NCBI GenBank assembly: GCA_937892395.1
Contig: CALAGJ010000150.1
Location: 1 to 14,330 of the forward strand
Source of the DNA: an uncultured Parafilimonas sp.
GTDB lineage: Bacteria; Bacteroidota; Bacteroidia; Chitinophagales; Chitinophagaceae
Direction: 5' to 3'
DNA: 14,330 bases
The position numbers and the translations under genes are program-made. Shown here piece after piece: positions 9,201 to 14,330 of this stretch. A model generated the notes under the pieces. The model was not told the DNA's origin and did no database searches. It saw nothing but the letters and a program-made list of their open reading frames with translations. Position 1 is the stretch's first letter; each line of letters starts with the position of its first letter.

Positions 9201-11300
9201 AATAGCTCCTCTGTCTTTGGCTAATACAAAATTTTCTGATAGAGAACTAATCAAAAAAAGTCTGCTTGTATCATGCGAATAAATATTTCCAGCATTGCAT
9301 CCATTAACAATAAACAAAGGATATTTCCCTTGATTATTATAATCGTAGGGAGAGTTTAAATTATAGTCGAGAACAGTTGCAGATGAATGCCCAAAATAAT
9401 TGAGTAAACTAATGCCATTCTCAAATAAAGATGTCATGAGTGCATCAGTTATAGGTGTGGCAGTACCTGTAGTTGTTTTATTAAAACTAAATACATTACC
9501 GCCAAAAAGAGTATCTTGTATAATATTTCTATAGTTGTTTAAACTGGCTGTAAGAGAAAAATCGAGGCCGGGATCATTGGCACCTGTTACATGTACATTG
9601 GTTTTCATCCATGCCTTATTGGCAATGGTTTGTACCGTATTTTGCTGCTGCTGCTCAAATGCTTTTATCTTGTTTAAATAAATGTCAACCTCTTCCGGTG
9701 ATACTGCTGCCAAGCGACCAACATAAGTGGCAGGTTGTGGTTCATTATTTGCAGATGCAATCAGATTGTCTGAAGCAGGCCATCCAAAAGTGGGCACCAG
9801 GTTCAACCTATCAGCATATGCAGATGTATCATTCAATCTGTATTCATCATAAGTAACCGCCTTACCCATGAGAAAAACAAAATTTGGTTTTATGGTAAAA
9901 TTTTTTCTAGCATAAGCAAGAAAATTCTTTACAGATAATGGATGTCTTTTAATGCCATAAGCAAACTGATCTTCTAACTCTTCTATATCATATATCTGTG
10001 CAGTATGACTACCACCAGCCACAGAGCTTCTATACTGCTTATAAGCTTGTATGGGGTTATTGCCTGACATTAAAATTTTATTGGTAATCATCAAGTAATC
10101 ACCCTGTAGAGATGTATTAGAATAATTTATAAAATTTCTAGATGTGAGTTTTGTTATAGTATAGATATTGCTTTCATCTTCACTCACCATTACTAAGTTT
10201 CTTGCCGCAGTTGATGAAGGTAGCACAAATCTATACTTGCCTGCTACAGTAGTATTTGCAGTAATTTTTTTCCCATTTGTCAAATCATATAAAACAGGCG
10301 TGGCACCTCCATCATTAAAATTTGAAATTTCCAAATAGTATCCTACCCCCGTGGCAGGTAGATTGAATTTGAAATTTGCATTACCCCCAAAATTAAATTG
10401 CCTTTGATACGATAAATCTACAAAGCCACAAACCACACGATCTTCATCTGCGGTAGAATTATTGATTAACTGAAAGTTTACTGTAGATCCTGAAAAATTT
10501 GATGCAGGTATTGTCGATGATGTAAATATTTTAGCATCAAAAATACCTAAAGGTTGATTGATTACTTCGCTACCATTTACAGTTACTTTCACCGTTCTAC
10601 CACCACCTCTTATTGAGTTGCCTGCAAATGATGCTTGAAGCGTTCCTGTGCTGCCACTTACTGGGTAAAGGTTATCTGTAGAAAACGAATAAGGATTCGT
10701 TCTATAAATTTCTTTTGTACTCCAAAACTCACCTAGGTCATAAGTAGATGAATAAACATTTACACCTCCAAAATAAACAGGCTTTCCCCTGTTTTGAAAT
10801 TCTTGAAAAGCATTCCTGTAGTTGTAGATAAAATAAGGCTCAGCAGGCAGGGTGTTTGAAGCCACATCATTTGATGCATTGGTGAGTCTTGAATTTATTC
10901 CGTTGGTATTTACACAGAGAAAAAAAGATGCTGTATCCGAAATTAGGCTTATGTCTTTTGAAAATTGATAAGCAGGATTTTTATACATTGGAAAATCAGT
11001 AATACCATCATTTCTCTCTCCCCAAAATTCTATATATCCATTTGCAGGCAATACACCTGTGGCCACACTGGTATAAATGGGAAGTTGCACCCCATTTCTC
11101 CATAATTGAAATTGCTCTGCAGGAATATTTCCTAAGCCATTTGCTGCAAGCAGCGATTGATTGATGCGATACAATCCAGTCTTACCCACCTTAAATTTAT
11201 AATAAGTACTGGCATAATCTATCCATTCATTATTGAAGGTTTGTGCATGTGTAGTGCCTATTTGTAGTAGTATCAGCAGGCACAATAAGTATTTGCTCAT
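6219..11300 (-). CDS. porU2: Putative type IX secretion sortase, long PorU2-like form
   Basis: A 1693-residue gingipain-family (peptidase C25) protein. A signal peptide (cut near THAQ, residue 20) is followed by an N-terminal beta-rich region. The C25 domain spans about 402-775, with catalytic His638 in NYFGHSS and Cys668 in IVNGCNAG, plus the conserved HGDPAL motif at 765-770. An approximately 800-residue extension of Ig-like/CARDB-like segments follows, for example around 790-890. The last ~117 residues form a FlgD-like/T9SS-type C-terminal domain (NYPNPF at 1577-1582, NGVYLYR). Known PorU cleaves the sorting domain of T9SS cargo and transfers the cargo to lipopolysaccharide at the cell surface; P. 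gingivalis PorU is about 1160 residues, so this is much longer and fits the PorU2 type. Its start overlaps the stop of the PorV-like gene by four bases (ATGA), implying translational coupling. C25 assignment is firm; whether it is an active sortase is inferred. Confidence 0.88.
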   Translation of the reverse strand: MSKYLLCLLILLQIGTTHAQTFNNEWIDYASTYYKFKVGKTGLYRINQSLLAANGLGNIPAEQFQLWRNGVQLPIYTSVATGVLPANGYIEFWGERNDGITDFPMYKNPAYQFSKDISLISDTASFFLCVNTNGINSRLTNASNDVASNTLPAEPYFIYNYRNAFQEFQNRGKPVYFGGVNVYSSTYDLGEFWSTKEIYRTNPYSFSTDNLYPVSGSTGTLQASFAGNSIRGGGRTVKVTVNGSEVINQPLGIFDAKIFTSSTIPASNFSGSTVNFQLINNSTADEDRVVCGFVDLSYQRQFNFGGNANFKFNLPATGVGYYLEISNFNDGGATPVLYDLTNGKKITANTTVAGKYRFVLPSSTAARNLVMVSEDESNIYTITKLTSRNFINYSNTSLQGDYLMITNKILMSGNNPIQAYKQYRSSVAGGSHTAQIYDIEELEDQFAYGIKRHPLSVKNFLAYARKNFTIKPNFVFLMGKAVTYDEYRLNDTSAYADRLNLVPTFGWPASDNLIASANNEPQPATYVGRLAAVSPEEVDIYLNKIKAFEQQQQNTVQTIANKAWMKTNVHVTGANDPGLDFSLTASLNNYRNIIQDTLFGGNVFSFNKTTTGTATPITDALMTSLFENGISLLNYFGHSSATVLDYNLNSPYDYNNQGKYPLFIVNGCNAGNIYSHDTSRLFLISSLSENFVLAKDRGAIGFIASTHFGVQSYLDAYNKGFYQSLSNTDYNKPVSYSIKDAINVLLSARLDSTTRYLHAEETCLHGDPALKINAHEKPDFVVEEPQVIINPTFISLADTKFDVKVYFHNIGKATGDKVNALIIRQYPDGSMDTLFNEQIKSIRFRDSVQLSVPIVASRDKGENKLIVSIDSKQQYDELSELNNTVGKQFFIIEDELRPVYPYNFAIVNKPSIQLQASTANPFSAARDYIMEMDTTELFNSSLKYSQTINSIGGILSFSPSISLIDSTVYYWRVAPVASPESIRWNNSSFVYLSGSSTGANQSHLYQHLKSGVERIYIDSNSRSWKFKPTLNSLSIVHSIFLYSGVEDQDFKVSINGLTTTSGACLGKSVIYNVFDPVTLNPYYNQAIPSTTGSGTYGGFLGSAAYCEGTGREYNFEFGFWDTTGRRKMRDFMDWIPAGALVTVRIIIDEPISETPFAPVWQNDASIYGAGNTWYDRLKSAGFADVDSFYFPRTWVFNYKKNEAATYLPEWQFSAGLFDRIFYQRTLTGSDTLGYITSPVFGMAKTWKQVQWRAQNTVNTNGDNPTLEIIGIDAAQNAVLLFTLNSNQQNFDISSVNAGQYPYIQLRMRNADSINLTPFQLRWWRVLYDPVPEGALAPNLFLSFNDSLDLGQPQDFGIAFKNISDVPFSDSMLVKMQVIDAANVTTTYPIGKLKQLNPGDTAIIRYPIPTGSLEGTNNIFLDVNPDQTQPEQYHFNNFLYQQFKVSADKFRPIMDVTFDGVHILNNDIVSAQPHIQMRLKDNSTFQLLDDTTLMNVRLQYPDGSIRRFYFVNDTLQFTPATVNGENIATVDFYPLLTDDGNYQLLVSGKDKSDNPAGIVEYTVNFNVYNKPMISNLFNYPNPFTTSTAFVFTVTGSEVPQNIRIQVLTITGKIVKEITSAELGPIHIGRNITEYKWDGTDQYGQKLGNGVYLYRVLTNLNGKSLDKFQTTDKDGFDVNTDKYFNKGYGKMYLMR

Positions 11301-12484
11301 GGTACCGGATAGCCTCCTTTGGGCTTTTTTGTTTTTGATGGTTTTTCCAATTCAGGATATGCTCCTTTCTTTTTAGCTTCTGTACTTCTGGGCACTAAAT
11401 CAAGACTCAGACTAAACACATGTGTGTATAGCGGATTGCTTTGATTGGCTAAGTTTGTAAATGCGTAGTCTATATGCACATTGCCCACTTTGAAACCCGC
11501 TCCTAATGCAGGCTGAAATATCCATACTTTCTGCTGGTTAAGTGTATCGCCATCTTTAAGCCCTTGCTGAAAATTTGATACCCCAGCTCTTACAAATACG
11601 GTATTGCTTATGCTCAACTCTGCACCTAAACGTGGATCTATACTGATAGGATTGGAACGAATCAATGTATTTCGTTTGCCGTCAAATGTCATTTCAAGGT
11701 TGAGCTCTGTCAATAGGTTTATTTTGGGTGATAGCTTTGCATTGTATCCGGCGGCAGGTATAAGGCGTGGTGCTGTAAGCTCTGTACTTCTTACAGGTAT
11801 TTCATTATTAGTAAGATATAACACTTCTTTTTCAGCATTTGTGAAATTGAAATTCCAAGCATTAAAAGTGGTGGTTATATCTCTTGCGGCCAATCCAAAA
11901 CGCCAAGTATTTGTTTTGTATAAAAATCCTGCATCAAAACCAAAACCCCATGCATTTGCAAAACTACCCACATTGCGATGTATAATTTTTGTATTGGCTC
12001 CCCAGCTCATTTGTGCCTGCTTATTGTCTTTTATAATTTGGCTGTAAGAGAGTATAAAACCATAATCAGCAGATGAAAAACTTTGGATATTGTTATAGTT
12101 GAGTGAGCCATCCGGTTCTACTAAAAACAATGTGTTGGGTATATCATCCACCGCAAAGCGTAGAAAACTGGCACCCAATGTTTTTTGTCCATCACCACCC
12201 ACAGGAATAGCAACAGAGGCATAATCATATTTGCCAATGCCTGCAAAATAATCTGCATGCATGAGGCTGATGCTGGGATGCTCATATACATCTACTAATC
12301 CTGCCGGATTCCAATAACCAGCACTACCATCACTGGCACTGGCCACCTGAGCACCGCCCATAGACAAGCCCCGGGCACCGGCACCAATATTGAGAAATTC
12401 ATTACTGTATTTTCTAAACTGCGACCTGGAGACCATAGATGTTAGCAGCAGAATTAACAGGAAGGCTATAGACCTTATTGTCAT
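11297..12484 (-). CDS. porV2: PorV/PorQ-family outer-membrane protein, PorV2-like partner of PorU2
   Basis: A 395-residue FadL-like beta-barrel of the PorV/PorQ family. A signal peptide (cut near SRSQ, residues 21/22) is followed by the family hallmark FLNIGAGARGLSMGG (30-44) and GYWNPAGL (56-63), then alternating amphipathic strands to about 365. In characterised T9SS, PorV is an outer-membrane shuttle that accepts folded cargo from the translocon and delivers it to the PorU sortase. Adjacency and a four-base overlap with the sortase gene support that role here. It is placed with PorV2 rather than canonical PorV because its partner is the long PorU2. Residues 367-395 form a Lys/Pro-rich tail (AKKKGAYPELEKPSKTKKPK) beyond the expected barrel end. 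It is the first recognised gene of the minus-strand run; no convincing promoter was found just upstream. Confidence 0.85.
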   Translation of the reverse strand: MTIRSIAFLLILLLTSMVSRSQFRKYSNEFLNIGAGARGLSMGGAQVASASDGSAGYWNPAGLVDVYEHPSISLMHADYFAGIGKYDYASVAIPVGGDGQKTLGASFLRFAVDDIPNTLFLVEPDGSLNYNNIQSFSSADYGFILSYSQIIKDNKQAQMSWGANTKIIHRNVGSFANAWGFGFDAGFLYKTNTWRFGLAARDITTTFNAWNFNFTNAEKEVLYLTNNEIPVRSTELTAPRLIPAAGYNAKLSPKINLLTELNLEMTFDGKRNTLIRSNPISIDPRLGAELSISNTVFVRAGVSNFQQGLKDGDTLNQQKVWIFQPALGAGFKVGNVHIDYAFTNLANQSNPLYTHVFSLSLDLVPRSTEAKKKGAYPELEKPSKTKKPKGGYPVP

Positions 12485-12542
12485 GTGGGCAAATTAAAAC
12501 TAATTTTCGGTTTGAAAAGCATTGTTAAACGGTAGGGTACTG

Positions 12543-12719
12543 CTAATATTGTTTGTGCTGTACAAATTGCCAAATCAAATAGCAAAATTCAAACTTGAAC
12601 CCTACGCTAATAATTGCTGCCACACCATACCCCATGCATGAGTGATGGTACGATAAATTAAAAACATCTACAGTAACCCAATGGCTCACCCATTTTATTG
12701 GCACACTTAATTCACCCAT
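12543..12719 (-). CDS. Possible small hydrophobic protein, unrecognised
   Basis: A 58-codon ORF from ATG at 12719 to TAG at 12543-12545, with the frame open for about 16 further codons upstream. The translation begins MGELSVPIKWVSHWVTVD and continues through a His/Tyr segment (LSYHHSCMGYG) and a hydrophobic run (VAAIISVGF) to a Phe/Trp-rich end (CYLIWQFVQHKQY). Its length and composition are more protein-like than random A/T-rich intergenic sequence. It has the same orientation as porV2 and ends 58 bp before it, so it could be the first cistron of that operon or a decayed gene. No Shine-Dalgarno and no family match recognised. It may be spurious. Confidence 0.3.
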   Translation of the reverse strand: MGELSVPIKWVSHWVTVDVFNLSYHHSCMGYGVAAIISVGFKFEFCYLIWQFVQHKQY

Positions 12720-12853
12720 CCAAAATGGAAAAAGTGCATACGCTTTCTTGAAAGTTGGCAGAATGAAGCAATCCGTTGTAGCCTGATTTTTCCTTAATAT
12801 TTTTCCAAAATATTATACCACAAGTTAAACGAATACCACCACTCAAAAAAAAA

Positions 12854-12885
12854 TTTGTGCATTTCAATAGTAATCTCCTATTTTG
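12854..12885 (+). promoter_or_regulatory. Candidate promoter for the blaI-like gene
   Basis: A TTTG at 12854-12857 (-33-like) and TATTTTG at 12879-12885 (-7-like, one base shorter than TAnnTTTG) are separated by 21 bases, within the range seen for Bacteroidota promoters. The start of transcription would fall near 12890, inside the inverted repeat at 12888-12906. Confidence 0.4.
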
Positions 12886-12887
12886 CT

Positions 12888-12906
12888 TACGAATAAAGTC
12901 GTACGA
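12888..12906 (+). promoter_or_regulatory. Likely autoregulatory operator (TACGA/TCGTA repeats)
   Basis: TACGA (12888-12892), six bases, then TCGTA (12899-12903) form an inverted repeat. The second half also belongs to the perfect palindrome TCGTACGA (12899-12906), giving three half-sites in 19 bases. It sits between the candidate -7 element and the ATG at 12910. BlaI/MecI repressors bind dyads with TAC-type half-sites overlapping their own promoters, so autoregulation is a natural inference. Another TACGA occurs at 12649-12653. Binding is unproven. Confidence 0.45.
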
Positions 12907-12909
12907 AAG

Positions 12910-13287
12910 ATGGCGGACAAAAAAATTAAGCCCACAGAAGGTGAACTGGAAATACTTAGCATTCTTTGGGAAAAAGAAAATGCAACAGTAAGAGAAGTTT
13001 ACGAATGTATAAATCAGGTAAAAGAAAGTGGCTACACCACCACACTCAAGCTCATGCAAATTATGTTTGAAAAAGGACTGGCAGGGCGTGATGAAACCAA
13101 TAGAAAACATATCTATTTTCCATTAGTAAGCCGGGAAGGTACACAGGAGCAGTTGGTAGATAAAATGGTACAAACCCTTTTTAATGGAAACCGCACCGCT
13201 TTAGTCATGCAGGCATTGGGCCAGCATCAACCAAATGCTGCTGAAATTGATGCTATTCAACAATTGCTGAATGAACTAAAAAAATAA
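12910..13287 (+). CDS. BlaI/MecI/CopY-family transcriptional repressor
   Basis: A 125-residue winged-helix repressor. The ATG at 12910 (MADKKIKPTEGELEIL) fits family length and the usual N-terminus; a TTG at 12883 would add nine residues and run through the putative operator. Family features are present: the (P)TxGELEIL helix, LWEKENATVREVYE, the recognition-helix region YTTTLKLMQIMFEKGL, the wing segment with RKHIYFP, and a C-terminal dimerisation helix region (about 75-125). Such repressors bind as dimers to the operator of their own operon and are inactivated by proteolysis triggered by an M56 membrane protease. The gene immediately downstream (5 bp) encodes exactly that partner. In Bacteroidota such pairs are often not linked to beta-lactam resistance; no beta-lactamase gene is in this window. 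Confidence 0.92.
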   Translation: MADKKIKPTEGELEILSILWEKENATVREVYECINQVKESGYTTTLKLMQIMFEKGLAGRDETNRKHIYFPLVSREGTQEQLVDKMVQTLFNGNRTALVMQALGQHQPNAAEIDAIQQLLNELKK

Positions 13288-13292
13288 CCGTC

Positions 13293-14330
13293 ATGGATAT
13301 TACCGCCTTACTGATTGCACTTGGGAAATCAATTTTTGTAAACCTAAGTTTGGGTGCATGCTGCTGGCTGCTTTTTTTATGCATAAAACCTTTTTTTAAT
13401 AAGCGCCCCGGCATCTTGTTTTCTTTTGCATTGGCATATCAATTTATGCTATTCATTACTTTTCTTGGTAGCATATATTTATTTATGCAGCAGGGCGAAG
13501 ATGCAGCAGGTTTTTTGGTCAATACAATTATAAACCCTTCGCTCAGTTGGAATCATTGGATATTGGAGGCCGCTTCAATTGTTTATATTTTATTGCTTAC
13601 TTACTTCACAGTAGAATTTATATGGTGCTATCGCTATTCAAGAAATTTGAGAAAAGTTCAACTCAAAATACCAGTAGAATGGCGCTTATTTTTGGAGGAA
13701 CAAAAAACATTGATAGGTATCAAAAAAAATATCCAACTTTTTCTCTCCAATGCGGTGGACACACCTCTTACCATGGGTTGGCTACAACCAATTATTTTAA
13801 TACCTGTATCTGTATTTACTCAGCTATCGCCTGCACAATTGGAAGCAGTTATCGTACATGAGTTGGCACATATAAAACGTAAGGATTATTTAATCCAGTT
13901 GGTTACCACTGCTACAGATGTAGTGCTCTGCTTTAATCCTTTTAGTAAAATGCTGCTGCGCATAATGGATGCTGAGAGAGAAAAAGCCTGCGATGATTTG
14001 GTTATGCAATTCAAATATTCGCCGGTGAGTTATGCAGAAGCTTTACTAAGTTTTGCACGTGTTCAACATTCCAATGTGTTTGCAGCCGCTGCAAAAGGGA
14101 GTACAACACCACAGCTCTTACATCGCATTCAAAGGATATTAAAACCAAATTTTATACCTAATACATTTAGGATAACGCCCACACATATCCTCAAATTTTC
14201 AATTGCAGTTTTCCTTCCTCTGTATATGCTGAGCTTGCAGTGGATACCCATACAATCAACAGCTACTGCTGATACATTGCCGCAGGCATATCAACCCAAA
14301 AAAAGCTCCGGAGAAATAAATTATGTAACT
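13293..14330 (+). CDS. BlaR1/MecR1-like M56 metalloprotease, partial at window end
   Basis: The reading frame from ATG 13293 is open for 346 codons to the window edge, so the C-terminus is missing. Hydrophobic segments lie at about residues 5-31, 40-65, 89-112 and 300-320, the usual BlaR1-type topology. The zinc protease motif HELAH is at 189-193 (VHELAHIKRKDY) and the second conserved block EREKACDD at 228-235 supplies the further zinc ligand. In the BlaR1 paradigm, an extracellular sensor part triggers this cytoplasmic protease, which removes the repressor made by the upstream gene. After the fourth membrane segment only 26 residues are visible, so the sensor domain (penicillin-binding, TonB-like or other) is unknown and no antibiotic link can be claimed. 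Spacing to the repressor gene indicates an operon. Confidence 0.92.
   Translation, partial: MDITALLIALGKSIFVNLSLGACCWLLFLCIKPFFNKRPGILFSFALAYQFMLFITFLGSIYLFMQQGEDAAGFLVNTIINPSLSWNHWILEAASIVYILLLTYFTVEFIWCYRYSRNLRKVQLKIPVEWRLFLEEQKTLIGIKKNIQLFLSNAVDTPLTMGWLQPIILIPVSVFTQLSPAQLEAVIVHELAHIKRKDYLIQLVTTATDVVLCFNPFSKMLLRIMDAEREKACDDLVMQFKYSPVSYAEALLSFARVQHSNVFAAAAKGSTTPQLLHRIQRILKPNFIPNTFRITPTHILKFSIAVFLPLYMLSLQWIPIQSTATADTLPQAYQPKKSSGEINYVT

Larger units (their letters stand above)
12485..12909. other. Divergent intergenic region between porV2 and blaI-like genes
   Basis: These 425 bases hold no recognised gene. They contain a possible small minus-strand ORF (12543-12719), two short hairpins (ACCAT/ATGGT at 12624-12649 with CATGCATG inside; AATGG/CCATT near 12680), an A/T-only 8-bp hairpin with a three-base loop (12796-12814), and a likely promoter/operator for the blaI-like gene (12854-12906). 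None of the hairpins has the features of a good terminator. Confidence 0.5.

Noticed and set aside
11604..12047. 147-codon plus-strand frame
   Set aside because: It lies wholly antisense inside the PorV2-like gene and its translation shows no family features.
12532..12605. tRNA-sized 74-base segment with complementary 7-base ends (GTAGGGT/ACCCTAC)
   Set aside because: No D-arm, anticodon arm or paired T-arm can be formed, and a 7-base match at this range is expected by chance.
12796..12814. A/T-only hairpin as a terminator
   Set aside because: Low stability, no following T-run outside the stem, and no gene ends nearby.
12712..13110. 132-codon minus-strand frame over the start of the blaI-like gene
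   Set aside because: It is antisense to a convincing BlaI-family gene, has a low-complexity Phe/Cys-rich translation and no recognisable domain.
1..14330. CRISPR array, insertion sequence or prophage
   Set aside because: No regularly spaced repeats, transposase, integrase or target-site duplications were seen; gene content is ordinary chromosomal Bacteroidota.

Overview
This AT-rich window looks like a chromosomal piece of a Bacteroidota bacterium, most likely Chitinophagaceae or a close relative. The evidence is protein families and signals largely restricted to that phylum: a type IX secretion system (T9SS) PorU-type sortase with a PorV-type partner, a secreted protein carrying a type A T9SS C-terminal sorting domain, a lipoprotein with an acidic patch after the lipobox cysteine, A/T-rich leaders without Shine-Dalgarno sequences, and TAnnTTTG-like promoter elements.

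Layout. (1) At 1-40 lies the terminator of a gene outside the window. (2) At 163-3424, plus strand, a secreted alpha/beta-hydrolase (esterase-like) is followed 10 bp later by a secreted protein with seven Delta-60 repeats and a T9SS sorting domain. (3) At 3448-3504 a 13-bp perfect inverted repeat sits between convergent genes. (4) At 3529-5160, minus strand, is a lipoprotein glycoside hydrolase of the GH5 type whose barrel is interrupted by a probable carbohydrate-binding beta-sandwich. (5) At 5407-12484, minus strand, is a compact four-gene run read from high to low coordinates: PorV2-like outer-membrane protein, PorU2-like giant sortase (4-bp ATGA overlap), RDD membrane protein, and secreted Dabb-domain protein. 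(6) At 12485-12909 is a divergent intergenic region with a possible unannotated small ORF and a likely promoter/operator. (7) At 12910-14330, plus strand, a BlaI-type repressor is followed 5 bp later by a BlaR1/M56-type membrane metalloprotease that runs off the window.

How the genes fit together. The PorU2/PorV2 pair should process and hand over T9SS cargo at the outer membrane. The Delta-60 protein in the same window is a plausible T9SS cargo, although in P. gingivalis-type systems such cargo is handled by the canonical PorU/PorV, so a specific link is only inferred. The esterase and GH5 enzyme suggest degradation of external polysaccharides or esters. BlaI/M56 is a classic signal-sensing switch: the membrane protease inactivates the repressor. 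Its target genes beyond itself are not visible here. I found no mobile element, CRISPR array, tRNA or rRNA. No clearly new multi-gene system is evident. The points most worth following up are the long-form PorU2-PorV2-RDD-Dabb operon, the split-barrel GH5 lipoprotein, and the cryptic small ORF upstream of porV2.
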